From: an uncultured Holophaga sp. | GTDB taxonomy: Bacteria > Acidobacteriota > Holophagae > Holophagales > Holophagaceae | DNA: 64,000 nt | Assembly: GCF_963677305.1 (NCBI RefSeq) | Contig: NZ_OY781925.1 | Location: 955,001-1,019,000, forward strand | Reading direction: 5' to 3' | Shown: in pieces, positions 37,385-46,056 of the stretch | Layout: each line of letters opens with the position of its first letter | How positions within the stretch are numbered: position 1 is the stretch's first letter | Notes under the pieces: generated by a model | Seen by the model: the letters and a program-made list of their open reading frames with translations, nothing else | Databases searched by the model: none | What the model was told of the DNA's origin: nothing | Translations under genes and position numbers: made by a program

Positions 37385-37530
37385 GTGGCCTCCAGCATGC
37401 GGGATCGTCCCTGCCAGCTTGGCTCAGAGCCCGGGACGGGTCAAGGGCGGGGGCAACTGGTTCATATGTCTTTGCACGATGCTTGTTGTGCATCTAAACT
37501 TCAGGCACGCAAACACCATGTGAGGAACAT

Positions 37531-38574
37531 ATGGCCAAACTGCTGGTACAAGAGAGCACCGGGGCGAGAGAGTTCGAGATTGTGGACGCAGAGGTCCACA
37601 TCGGGAGGGAGCTCGACAATGCCCTGAGGCTCGCCGATCCGAGCATCTCCCGCCACCACGCCATCCTGCGGAAGGCGGGTGAGGGGTACGAAATCCAGGA
37701 TCTGCAGAGCAGCAATGGCGTTCTGGTGAACGGCACCAGGATCCAGACCGCGCCCGTCCTGGACGGGGACCGCGTCACCCTGGGCCAGGTGCAGATGACC
37801 TTCATCAATCCCCAGCCCACCACCGCGCTGCAGGTCAATCCCCTGGGGACGGTCCGGCTCAACTCCGAGGATGTGGCCAAGCTCCAGGCCTTCCCGGGCG
37901 GGGTCCCAGTGGACCAGGAGGTCACTCCGCCAACCCCAGTGCGTGCGATCCAGCCCCTTCCTGTGGCACCCTCCATCTCCCTGGCTGAGCCGCCGGCGCC
38001 GCCTCCCCAGGCTCCGCCCCCCGTCGTGCCCCGACCTGTTCCCGCACCTGCGCCCACCACCTTCGCCAATCAGGCCTCCAATGCCGCCCCCGGCTTCCTC
38101 CAGCGCTTCCTTCCTCCGGTGCCCGACGATGCGGTGCCGACGGGTGAGCGGGGGGACTTCGTGACCCGTCTCTGCGCCTATGTGCTGGATGGTCTGATCC
38201 TGGCCGTACCCATCATCGTCTTCGCCATTCTGGCGGGCATCATCATGGCCATCGCCATCCGGGTCCTCGGCCCCGGTGCAGCCTTCCTCGGCTGCCTCTT
38301 CTACATCATCTACCTGGCCATCTGCATTGGTTACATCATCTTCATCCCCTGGTGCTGGATGAAGTTCGGGGCCACCCCGGGCAAGAAGATCATGAAGCTG
38401 CGGGTGGTGCCGGAGGATGACCCCTACGGGCGCATCGAACTGGGGACCGCTGTCCTCCGGATGATCGGTTACCCCCTGAACTTCGGCATCGGCTTCCTGC
38501 TGATCCTGGGGGGTGAGCGCAAGGCCGTCCAGGACATGATCTCCAAGTCCATCGTCATCAAGGTCGATCGCTAG
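37531..38574 (+). CDS. FHA domain protein with RDD-family membrane domain
   Basis: The protein is 347 aa. The N-terminal FHA domain (about 1-95) has HIGRELDN, the phosphothreonine-binding SISRHHAIL, and SSNGVLVNG. A proline-rich linker (about 130-190) leads to an RDD domain with RLCAYVLDGLIL, several membrane helices and the GATPGKKIMKLRVV motif. It would place a phosphopeptide-reading module at the membrane. GAGGAA precedes the ATG. Divergent from the MglA-like GTPase with 146 bases between, so the two may work together (inference). A terminator follows. Confidence 0.87.
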   Translation: MAKLLVQESTGAREFEIVDAEVHIGRELDNALRLADPSISRHHAILRKAGEGYEIQDLQSSNGVLVNGTRIQTAPVLDGDRVTLGQVQMTFINPQPTTALQVNPLGTVRLNSEDVAKLQAFPGGVPVDQEVTPPTPVRAIQPLPVAPSISLAEPPAPPPQAPPPVVPRPVPAPAPTTFANQASNAAPGFLQRFLPPVPDDAVPTGERGDFVTRLCAYVLDGLILAVPIIVFAILAGIIMAIAIRVLGPGAAFLGCLFYIIYLAICIGYIIFIPWCWMKFGATPGKKIMKLRVVPEDDPYGRIELGTAVLRMIGYPLNFGIGFLLILGGERKAVQDMISKSIVIKVDR

Positions 38575-38597
38575 ATCCCTTGGCCTTCCGTCATAAT

Positions 38598-38630
38598 GGA
38601 GGGGCGGCTGGGTCCGCCCCTCCTTCCTTT
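38598..38630 (+). terminator. Intrinsic terminator after the FHA-RDD gene
   Basis: A perfect 10-bp stem GGAGGGGCGG/CCGCCCCTCC with a 6-base loop is followed by TTCCTTT. It separates the FHA-RDD gene from the envelope cluster. Confidence 0.75.
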
Positions 38631-38639
38631 CGGTATTCC

Positions 38640-39113
38640 ATGAGAACGGTCCTCGGCAGGCTGGCCTGCTGTCTCGTCTGGTCCACCATCCCCCTTCACG
38701 CTGTGCCATCGCCTCCTGGGTCCGTCGGCCAGGAGCAGGCTCCCCCGGTGAAGCCAGTCCTGAAGAAGAAAGGCCCACGCCGTGGGAAGCGCGCTGGGCG
38801 CAGGCACCTTCCCCTGGCCGGGCCCTGGCCCGGCCAGGGGGACCCTGCCGTGGAGCGGGCCAGGCGCTGCATCCTCAAGCGGGAGGGTGGGGCCGATTAC
38901 AAGGCTGTGGACCCCTCTGGGCGCTGGTTCGGGGCCTACCAATTCCGTCTGGCCACCTCCAACGAAGCTGCCCGGCGCATGAAACGGGTGGACTTGGTGG
39001 GGGTCCCGGCAGACCGTTGGAAACCCTCGGAGCAGGACGCGGCCTTTTATGTCATCTATGACCGGGGCAGGGGGCGCTGCCACTGGGCCGGGGGGCACTA
39101 CCCATGCTTTTGA
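38640..39113 (+). CDS. Exported transglycosylase-like (Rpf-like) protein
   Basis: The protein is 157 aa. A signal peptide (LGRLACCLVWSTIPLHA) and a basic, proline-rich linker precede a C-terminal domain. Its key segment RCILKREGGADYKAVDPSGRWFGAYQF (key residues E-GG-Y and G-YQF) is like the transglycosylase-like/Rpf fold, with the Glu of REGG as probable catalytic residue. It may trim peptidoglycan. The ATG at 38640 begins the signal sequence. The next gene overlaps its 3' end by 10 bases. Confidence 0.7.
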   Translation: MRTVLGRLACCLVWSTIPLHAVPSPPGSVGQEQAPPVKPVLKKKGPRRGKRAGRRHLPLAGPWPGQGDPAVERARRCILKREGGADYKAVDPSGRWFGAYQFRLATSNEAARRMKRVDLVGVPADRWKPSEQDAAFYVIYDRGRGRCHWAGGHYPCF

Positions 39114-41059
39114 GTCGTGATCCCCAGCAGGTCCTGGGGCTGGACGGTGCCCGGGCCCTCTCGGTGGCGGCGGTGGTGCTCTACCATGCGGGCTATGGCT
39201 GGATGGGAGGCGGTTTCCTGGGGGTGGAGCTCTTCTTCGTCATCAGCGGCTTTCTGATCACGGGACTCCTGTTGAAGTCCGAGACCCTGACTTTCGGGGA
39301 CTTCTGGGTCCGCCGCCTCCGGCGCCTGCTCCCGGCCCTCCTGGCCCTGGTCCTGGTGGTGGAGGCCCTGGGGGTCTTCTGGCTGGGGGGGGCCTCGTCC
39401 CAGTTCAGGGGTGATCTCCTGGCCTCCCTCTGCTATGTGGAGAACTGGTACCAGATCGGCACGGGCAGCTCCTACTTCGCCGATGCCGGCCACCCCCTGC
39501 TCCGGCACCTCTGGTCTCTGTCGGTCGAGGCCCAGTTCTACCTGGTGTGGCCCCTGGTGATCTTCCTGGGCAGGCGACTCCCGGGCCGCCGCTGGACCCT
39601 GGTGGCTGTGCTCGGCGTGCTTGCCCTTGGCTCCGCAGGGCTCATGGCCTTCAGGGTCGACCCGGACAATGCCTCCAGTGTGGCGAGCCTCGAGAGCTTC
39701 AATCGGGCCTATCTGGGGACGGACACCCGGGCCTCGGGTCTCCTGGTGGGGGCCATCCTGGCCCTGCTGCCCAGACCCGGGGGTGCCCGTCGGGCGGGCT
39801 GGGGGTGGGATCTGGCGGGCCTGGGGGCCCTGGCCGGACTGGCGGCCTTCTGCTGCCTGGCCAATCCCACCGGGGCCACCCTCTACCGGGGGGGCTTCCT
39901 TGCTGTGGATCTCCTGATGGCCCTGGTCATCGCCGCCCTCCTCGCTCCCGGATCGCGCCTGATCCGCACCCTTCTGGGCTGGGGGCCCCTGGAGGCCATC
40001 GGCAGGCGCTCCTATGGGATCTACCTCTGGCACTGGCCGGTCTTCCGGCTCCTGGCACCGGACCTGTCCGGCTGGCAGGGGCTGGCCCTGCGCCTTGTGG
40101 CCACCCTGGCGATCTCCGAGCTCTCCTACCGCTGGATCGAGACCCCCTTCCGGCGGGGGGGCTTCCGGGGGCTGACCTCCCGCATGGGGGCCTGGGGGCG
40201 CCGGGCCATCATGGCCTGCAGTGTGGGGTTGGTGAGCGCTTCCCTGGCGGGTGCCGCTGTGCTGATCCGGCGTCCTGCCTATGTGGATGAGATCCAGGCC
40301 AGCATCCAGGCCGGTGGGACAGCCCTGGGCACCGGCATTGAGACCACGACGGCCCCTCCGTTGCTCCGGGCTCCTGCGACCCCCGAGTCATCGGAACCCG
40401 GTCAGGGGAAGCCTCAGCCTCTTCCGCCGGCGGATCCTGTGCTCGAGGCGGTGCCCATGGAGGGGCTCAAGGTCACGGCCATCGGGGATTCGGTGATGAA
40501 GGGGGCGGCCCTGGCCCTCCGCACCAAGGGGGATGCCCGCCTCGGGAAGGGCGGACTCAACATCGATGCCGAGGAGTGCCGCTCCTTCACCCGTGCCCTG
40601 GGGGTGGTGCAGGCCTGCCGCCGGACCGGGACCCTGGGCGAGGTGGTCGTGATCCACCTGGGGGCCAACAACAGCAGTCTGGAGCCCCGCCAGTTCGGGC
40701 GCCTCATGGATGAGCTGGCGGACCGGAAGGGGGTCTGGTTCGTGACGGCCAAGTCCAACAAAATCGATGCCGTGGAGACCGTGAACCGGGAGCTCAAGAC
40801 CCTCGTGGCCCGCTACCCCAAGGCCCACCTCTACGACTGGTGCGCCGCCAGCGAGGAGCACCCGGAGCTCTTCTACTCCGACCGCACCCACCTCAGGATC
40901 GAGGGTGCCCGCTTCTACGCCCGGGAGATCTTCTCCAGGCTCGCCTCCGAGGTGAAGGAGGAGCGCTTGGTGGCCCCGAGCGAGGCCCCTCTGAAGGAGG
41001 TTGCGGTCCACCCCGCCCAGGTCCCCCCCCCTGCGGTGAAGTCCGAGGTCCATCCCTGA
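39104..41059 (+). CDS. Acyltransferase-3 (OafA-like) fused to a SGNH domain
   Basis: The protein is 651 aa. The N-terminal acyltransferase-3 domain (about 1-370) has GLDGARALSVAAVVLYHAG with the conserved His, FFVISGFLI, RRLRRLLPAL and WSLSVEAQFYLVWP, across about ten membrane helices. A periplasmic SGNH domain follows (about 450-610) with TAIGDSVMKG, HLGANNS, and a DRTHLR Asp-His pair. Such proteins O-acetylate cell-surface glycans using cytoplasmic acyl-CoA. It overlaps the Rpf-like gene and its stop overlaps the next start (TGATG), so the cluster is coupled. Confidence 0.92.
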   Translation: MLLSRDPQQVLGLDGARALSVAAVVLYHAGYGWMGGGFLGVELFFVISGFLITGLLLKSETLTFGDFWVRRLRRLLPALLALVLVVEALGVFWLGGASSQFRGDLLASLCYVENWYQIGTGSSYFADAGHPLLRHLWSLSVEAQFYLVWPLVIFLGRRLPGRRWTLVAVLGVLALGSAGLMAFRVDPDNASSVASLESFNRAYLGTDTRASGLLVGAILALLPRPGGARRAGWGWDLAGLGALAGLAAFCCLANPTGATLYRGGFLAVDLLMALVIAALLAPGSRLIRTLLGWGPLEAIGRRSYGIYLWHWPVFRLLAPDLSGWQGLALRLVATLAISELSYRWIETPFRRGGFRGLTSRMGAWGRRAIMACSVGLVSASLAGAAVLIRRPAYVDEIQASIQAGGTALGTGIETTTAPPLLRAPATPESSEPGQGKPQPLPPADPVLEAVPMEGLKVTAIGDSVMKGAALALRTKGDARLGKGGLNIDAEECRSFTRALGVVQACRRTGTLGEVVVIHLGANNSSLEPRQFGRLMDELADRKGVWFVTAKSNKIDAVETVNRELKTLVARYPKAHLYDWCAASEEHPELFYSDRTHLRIEGARFYAREIFSRLASEVKEERLVAPSEAPLKEVAVHPAQVPPPAVKSEVHP

Positions 41060-42276
41060 TGAGGGTGGGGGCGATCCTTCTGTGGGCCTCCCTGGTCGGG
41101 GTGATCCGGGCCGAGGTGCCCGAGACGCTGCAGGCGAGGGCCAGGGGAGTCCGGGAAGAGGGCCGGGTAATGCGCGTCCTCCACTTCGGGGACAGCCATC
41201 TGGTGGCCCCCGCCACCCGTTCCGCTTATGGACGTTACTTCCATCAGTGTCTGGGGGATGGCGGCAAGGGCTTGGGGCTGCCCTGGCTCAGCGGGGCAGC
41301 CCAGAGCAGCCGGGGTTGGCGCAAGGTCCTCCGCCCCGGAGCGGATCCCTGCACGGGGCTTGGGGGGACTTTCATGGAGGCTGGCGGTCCCGGCGAGTGG
41401 GCGCGGCTGGAGGGAGAGTTCTCCCATCTGAGGCTCCATCTGCTGCGCCGTCCCGGGGCTGGCACCCTGCGGGTGCGTGTGGATGGGCGGGACCTGGGGG
41501 AGCTCTCCCTGAATGGTCCCGGTCCTTCCCTGGCCTTGTTCCAACGGGATGTGCCCTCGGGTCGCCACCGGTTGGAGCTCGAGACGGCAGGACAGGGCCC
41601 CGTGCGTCTCCTCGGGCTTGCCCTGGAGCGTGGGCAGGGCGGGACCTACAGTGCCCTGGCCTTCAACGGGGCCGAGGCTTCCTGGATGGGGAAGCCCTCG
41701 GAGCTCATTCTCGACCAGGTCCGGGCCGAGTCTCCCGACCTGATCCTCCTGGCCTTCGGAACCAATGAGGCCAACGATCCCCACCTGGAGCCCCAGGCCT
41801 ACCGCCACTGGCTGGATGGCTTTCTCTCCCGGATGGGGGGGGCTGCCCCCGGGGCCAGCATGGTGCTGCTGGGCCCTCCCGACGGCAGGCTCCCACGAGC
41901 CCATGCCGGTGCCTTGGCGCAGGTCATCGCCGTCCAGAGATCCGTGGCCAGTGCCCATGGTGCTCTCTTCCTGGATCAGCAGGCGGCCATGGGAGGGGAG
42001 GGGGGCATGGGAGCCTGGCAGCGGGCCGGGCTGGCAGGCCGGGACGGGGTGCACCTGCTGCCGACGGGCTACCGCAAGCTGGCGGGGATCCTGGCCCCAG
42101 GTCTCCTGGGAGGCCAGGTCCCAGGGGGCCGGGACGAGGCTCCGGAGCGTCCCCTGGCCAGCAATACCGGTGGGGGACTCTATATGTTCCGCACGGCGGA
42201 TGGACGCACCATCATCACGGATCGCTCCGCGGCAGTGGCCGGTCTCAAGGGCGAGTGGATCGGGAGGAAGCCCTGA
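41059..42276 (+). CDS. Exported SGNH/GDSL hydrolase, first copy
   Basis: The protein is 405 aa with a short signal peptide (GAILLWASLVGVIRA). SGNH blocks are visible: HFGDSH (nucleophile Ser, about residue 47), Gly-rich block, AFGTNEAND, and DGVHLLPTGY with the Asp-His pair near the end. The Thr-Ile-Ile-Thr-Asp segment at the C-terminus is like DUF4124 motifs. It is coupled by 1-base TGATG overlaps to the acyltransferase upstream and the second SGNH gene downstream, so all three probably act on the same surface polymer, adding or removing O-acyl groups. Confidence 0.85.
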   Translation: MRVGAILLWASLVGVIRAEVPETLQARARGVREEGRVMRVLHFGDSHLVAPATRSAYGRYFHQCLGDGGKGLGLPWLSGAAQSSRGWRKVLRPGADPCTGLGGTFMEAGGPGEWARLEGEFSHLRLHLLRRPGAGTLRVRVDGRDLGELSLNGPGPSLALFQRDVPSGRHRLELETAGQGPVRLLGLALERGQGGTYSALAFNGAEASWMGKPSELILDQVRAESPDLILLAFGTNEANDPHLEPQAYRHWLDGFLSRMGGAAPGASMVLLGPPDGRLPRAHAGALAQVIAVQRSVASAHGALFLDQQAAMGGEGGMGAWQRAGLAGRDGVHLLPTGYRKLAGILAPGLLGGQVPGGRDEAPERPLASNTGGGLYMFRTADGRTIITDRSAAVAGLKGEWIGRKP

Positions 42277-43562
42277 TGAAACCCACCCAAGTGGCCTGTC
42301 TGTTGGCGGGACTTTGCTTCAGCCTCGCCCTGTGGGGGGGGACGCCCCGCCGCTCCGCCCATCCCAAGCCCAAGGCCCGACACCGCAAGGTGGCCCCAGC
42401 GGCTCCCGGGAAGGGCCGGAACCGGCACCGAAAGGCTGTGGCGGCACCCTCCCCCAGGCACGGCTCCAAGCCGATTCCGCTGGCCCCACCCGCACCCGCG
42501 CCCATCCGGGATCCCCAGGTCCTGGCCCCCTTCTTCAGGGATCTGGAAGAGGTCCGACGGGAGGGCCGGACGGTCCGGATCCTGCACTTCGGGGACTCCC
42601 ACACGGCTGCAGACTTCTGGACCGGGCGCATCCGGGCTCAGCTCCAGGCCCGCTACGGGGACGGTGGGCCGGGGCTCATCCTGCCCGGGCGCCCCTGGCG
42701 GGGCTACCACCACGATGGAGTGGACCTCCAGGAGGGTCTCCACTGGCCGGCCGACAGCCTGCGCTCCAGGACCTGCGAAGGCTGGGTGGGGCTCACCGGC
42801 GCCTCCCTCCAGGCGCCTGCTCCCGACAGCCTCTTCCGTCTGCAGTCTGCGTGTCCAGAGGCCCGGGTGCAGCTCCTGGGGGCTGGTGCGCCCCAGGGTG
42901 AGGGCCTCGCCCCGGAGCGCCTTGCCAGCATGGAGGTGGAGGGTCGGCTCCTCCAGGTCTTCCAGGTCAAGGCGGCTGCCGACGGGACCTTGGCTTTCGG
43001 CATCCCCCCTGGGACGGCCCTTCTGGGGGTGGACCTACGCTCGGGGCATCCCGGGGTGATCTACGACGAGCTGGGCCTGAATGGGGCAGAGCTCCTGGAT
43101 CAGGAGAAGGCCCGGCCGGAACTCCGGAAGGCGCTTCTGCAGGAGTTGCATCCCGACCTGGTGGTCCTGGCCTACGGCACCAACGATCTGGGCCGGACGG
43201 ATCTGGATCCCGCGGACTACCGCCAACGGGTCCAGAAGATCCTCACGGAATTCCGCCAGGAGAGCGGTGCGCCGGTCCTTGTGATCGGACCCCTGGACCG
43301 GGTGGGGCGGCAGCGCCGCCAGGTGGCCCGACTGCGGGTGGCGGGGGGGCAGGTCATCCAGGCCCTGCGTGAGGCCGCCCACGCCTCAGGCTGTGCCTTC
43401 TGGGATGCCCGGGCCGCCATGGGTGGACCTGGCACCCTGGTTCGCTGGAGACGGCAGGGACTCGCACAGCGGGATCTGGTTCACCTGACCGGACCGGGCT
43501 ACCAGAAGCTGGGCGACCTGCTGTTGGAGGCACTGCGGGCCGCCCAGGCCGCTGACCGGTAG
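42276..43562 (+). CDS. Exported SGNH/GDSL hydrolase, second copy
   Basis: The protein is 428 aa and paralogous to the preceding gene. A signal-like N-terminus (QVACLLAGLCFSLALWGG) and a Lys/Arg/Pro-rich linker lead to SGNH blocks: HFGDSHTAAD (nucleophile Ser), YGTNDLGR, and DLVHLTGPGY with the Asp-His pair. The basic linker could bind acidic wall polymers. The start ATG shares its A with the upstream stop. It is last in the cluster and followed by a hairpin shared with ssb. Confidence 0.85.
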   Translation: MKPTQVACLLAGLCFSLALWGGTPRRSAHPKPKARHRKVAPAAPGKGRNRHRKAVAAPSPRHGSKPIPLAPPAPAPIRDPQVLAPFFRDLEEVRREGRTVRILHFGDSHTAADFWTGRIRAQLQARYGDGGPGLILPGRPWRGYHHDGVDLQEGLHWPADSLRSRTCEGWVGLTGASLQAPAPDSLFRLQSACPEARVQLLGAGAPQGEGLAPERLASMEVEGRLLQVFQVKAAADGTLAFGIPPGTALLGVDLRSGHPGVIYDELGLNGAELLDQEKARPELRKALLQELHPDLVVLAYGTNDLGRTDLDPADYRQRVQKILTEFRQESGAPVLVIGPLDRVGRQRRQVARLRVAGGQVIQALREAAHASGCAFWDARAAMGGPGTLVRWRRQGLAQRDLVHLTGPGYQKLGDLLLEALRAAQAADR

Positions 43563-43565
43563 AAG

Positions 43566-43592
43566 AAGACCCGCCGGAGGGCGGGTCTCTTG
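43566..43592. terminator. Putative bidirectional terminator between SGNH gene and ssb
   Basis: An 8-bp stem GACCCGCC/GGCGGGTC with a GGAG loop lies between two convergent stops. T-tracts are imperfect on both sides (TCTT and TCTTCTTCT). Confidence 0.55.
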
Positions 43593-44051
43593 TCAGAAGG
43601 GGATGTCGTCGTCGTAGCCGCCGGCGGCGGGAGGCATGTCATAGTCCCGGGGAGCGGCGCCTCCGCGGAAGTCGGAGGGGGCTGGGGCCCCCTGGCCCCG
43701 CTCGCCATAGGGCGTGGAGTCCAGGATCACGAAGTCATTGGCCACAATCTCGATGTTCTTGACTTCCTTGCCGCTCTGGTCGGTGTACTGATTGGTGCGG
43801 AGCTTGCCCTCGACGTAGACCAGGGTGTCCATCTTGATGAAGCGCTCTCCGAGTTCCGCCAGTTTGCCCCAGATGACGATGCGGTGGTATTCGGTGTTCT
43901 TCTTCTTGTTGCCCTCCTTGTCCTTGGTCACCTCGGTGGTGGCCATGGAAAAGCGGAGTACGGGGGTCCCGGAGGGCGTGACCTTGAGCTCGGGGGGGAA
44001 CTTGAAGCTGGTCTTGCCTATCAGGGTGACTTTGTTCAATGAGTTAAACAT
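43593..44051 (-). CDS. ssb: Single-stranded DNA-binding protein
   Basis: The protein is 152 aa. The N-terminal OB fold starts NSLNKVTLIGKT and contains FSMATTEV, the aromatic-containing EYHRIVIWGKLAEL and VYVEGKLRTNQYTD. A flexible Gly/Pro-rich tail ends in the acidic DDDIPF peptide that recruits partner proteins. It coats single-stranded DNA during replication and repair. Transcribed alone, convergent with the SGNH cluster. Confidence 0.95.
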   Translation of the reverse strand: MFNSLNKVTLIGKTSFKFPPELKVTPSGTPVLRFSMATTEVTKDKEGNKKKNTEYHRIVIWGKLAELGERFIKMDTLVYVEGKLRTNQYTDQSGKEVKNIEIVANDFVILDSTPYGERGQGAPAPSDFRGGAAPRDYDMPPAAGGYDDDIPF

Positions 44052-44144
44052 TCAGATCCTCCGGCCAAGAGAAAGGTAGGGCTCCACGTCCCCTAAGGTG
44101 CGCTGAGCTGATGGTAGCTTGTCATGATGCCTTGAGGGGGAATC

Positions 44145-44870
44145 GTGTCAAGCCTCGTTCTGACCTGTCGAGACAAGGAAAGTGCCTTCAGATATTACGT
44201 CTCAGCCCTGCGGCAGGCAGGCTGGGCGGGCGGGGTGGAGCTGCTCGCCCCCGGGGATCCAGCCCCTGATCCTGCCCCCGTTGCCGGGCTGCTCCTCCTG
44301 GGAGGGGCCGATGTCCACCCCTCCGAGTGGGACCCGGCGGAGCTAGTCCACCCCAAGGCTGAGCCCGACCCCGACCGGGACGCCCTGGAGCTGCCCCTCA
44401 TCCGGAGAGCCTGGGCGCTTGGGATCCCCATCCTCGGCATCTGCCGTGGGGTACAGACCCTCAATGTCGCCCTGGGGGGCAGTCTCCACCAGGACATCCC
44501 CGAGCACTTCGGCGTCGAACCCGGGCTGCATCAGCGGGGGACGCCAGCGGTGCCGGAGCTTGCCCACGGGGTGGAACTCGACCCCGATTCGGGGCTCTCG
44601 GCGCTCCTGGGCTGCACTCGCTTGGAGGTGAACAGTCGCCACCACCAGGCGGTGAAGCGCCTTGCGCCCGGGCTGCGGGCGGTGGCCTGGCATCCCGGTA
44701 CCCGGGATGGGCAGGGCGCCCTGGTGGAGGCCCTGGAATCGGAAGACGGGACCCGTTTCGCCCTGGGGGTCCAGTGGCACCCCGAGAACCTCGTGGGGCT
44801 GGATGGGCTGCCGGGAGATGCGGCCCGGAGGCTCTTCCTTGCCTTCACCCGGCGGGCAGCACAAGGGTGA
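44145..44870 (+). CDS. Class I glutamine amidotransferase-like peptidase (PuuD-like)
   Basis: The protein is 241 aa of the peptidase C26 family. GLLLLGGADVHPSEW lies near residue 48, the nucleophile is in GICRGVQTLNVALGG (Cys near 103), and the catalytic His-Glu pair is in VQWHPENL. It probably hydrolyses gamma-glutamyl amides such as gamma-glutamyl-GABA. The start is GTG with GAGGGG upstream. It overlaps the 3' end of the convergent sensor kinase gene by 26 bases. Confidence 0.87.
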   Translation: MSSLVLTCRDKESAFRYYVSALRQAGWAGGVELLAPGDPAPDPAPVAGLLLLGGADVHPSEWDPAELVHPKAEPDPDRDALELPLIRRAWALGIPILGICRGVQTLNVALGGSLHQDIPEHFGVEPGLHQRGTPAVPELAHGVELDPDSGLSALLGCTRLEVNSRHHQAVKRLAPGLRAVAWHPGTRDGQGALVEALESEDGTRFALGVQWHPENLVGLDGLPGDAARRLFLAFTRRAAQG

Positions 44871-45978
44871 AAGAGGTGCCGGAATCCGCATCGGAGCTCA
44901 GGGTGAGGCGGCCGCCCAGGTAGTCTTCCCCCAGGAGCTTCATGCTGTAGGTTCCGAGTCCCCTTCCCCGGGGGGCCTTGGTGCTGAAGCAGCGTTGGAA
45001 GACCCGCCCCTGGGCCTGGACGGGGATGGGCTGGTCGTTGTGGATGGAGAAGGTGGGGTGCCGCTCTTCCAGGTCATAGGAGACCCTGACCTCCCCATCC
45101 ACTGGGGTGGCCTCCAGGGCATTGAGGGTCCCGTTGGTCAGGATCCTCATGAGGAGGGTGCGATCCGTGTACAGGGGCAGAAGGGAAAGGCACTCGGTGT
45201 GGAGCCGCTTGCCCGTGGCTTTGGGGTGCCCGACGAAGAAGCCCGAGAGTTCCTGCAGGAGCGTGACGGGCTCGAGGATCTCCTGGTGCAGGGTGAGGGT
45301 GCCCTGCTCCGCATCCAGCAGCACGCGTTGGCAGCGCACTTCCTGGCGGATCCTGGAGGTGATGGCCTGGATGCGCTTGATGGCCCTGTCGTGAGCCACC
45401 CCCGGGTGTCCCAGGATCTCGCTCCAGGTCTGGAGGCCCTGGAGGGCATTGTTCAGGTCGTGGAGGAAGATCTGCTCCAGGGCGTCCCTCCGCTTCTCTG
45501 CGCTGATGTCCTGGAGCACGAAGACCGTGAAGGGGTCATCTCCGAGGCGGATCCGGGTTGCCCGGCAGGCGAATTCCCGGGCCTGGTGCCCCCCGCTCCC
45601 CCCCGTCATCCAGCACTCCCTGGCGATGGAGCTTTCCTCTGCCTGACTGGCCAGGATGGCGAGGAGGGCGCCGCACCGGGTGCAGGCCTCGGAGGTTCCG
45701 CAACCGGCGAGCCCCTCGCGGACATGGGAGCACTGGAGGATCTCTCCTGGGCGATAACCCTGGATCGAACTGGACCCCTCCAGCCCCAGCTCCTCCAGCA
45801 GGGAGCGGTTGGCGGCCACAGCCTGACGGTTCCGGTCGAGGATCAGGGCCTTGCCCTGGAGACTGGCCAGGACGGCCTGCATGATCGGGTTCTGGAGGCA
45901 GGTTCCGGCCTGACGCAAGATCTCCCTGGCGTCGCTGCGGCGCTGCAGGTCGAAGTCGCTGAGATCAAGGGGTGCCAT
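44845..45978 (-). CDS. Soluble PAS-type sensor histidine kinase
   Basis: The protein is about 377 aa with no membrane segments. A PAS-like region (about 45-165) holds several Cys (QCSHVREG, CGTSEACTRCG, REC) that could sense redox or bind a cluster. Then comes a phospho-acceptor helix LEQIFLHDLNNALQG and a GHKL ATPase domain with NGTLNALEATP and GRGLGTYSMKLL. The longer open frame that runs upstream lies opposite hrpB and was discarded; ATG 45978 is chosen although its ribosome site is weak. No response regulator is adjacent. Divergent from hrpB. Confidence 0.8.
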   Translation of the reverse strand: MAPLDLSDFDLQRRSDAREILRQAGTCLQNPIMQAVLASLQGKALILDRNRQAVAANRSLLEELGLEGSSSIQGYRPGEILQCSHVREGLAGCGTSEACTRCGALLAILASQAEESSIARECWMTGGSGGHQAREFACRATRIRLGDDPFTVFVLQDISAEKRRDALEQIFLHDLNNALQGLQTWSEILGHPGVAHDRAIKRIQAITSRIRQEVRCQRVLLDAEQGTLTLHQEILEPVTLLQELSGFFVGHPKATGKRLHTECLSLLPLYTDRTLLMRILTNGTLNALEATPVDGEVRVSYDLEERHPTFSIHNDQPIPVQAQGRVFQRCFSTKAPRGRGLGTYSMKLLGEDYLGGRLTLSSDADSGTSFTLVLPAG

Positions 45979-46056
45979 GGCTATCCCGGAAACATAGGTC
46001 CTTTCCGGGGCTTCCGCATCCCCCGGTGTGTCCAGGAGGGTGTGAGATCCTGGGGC

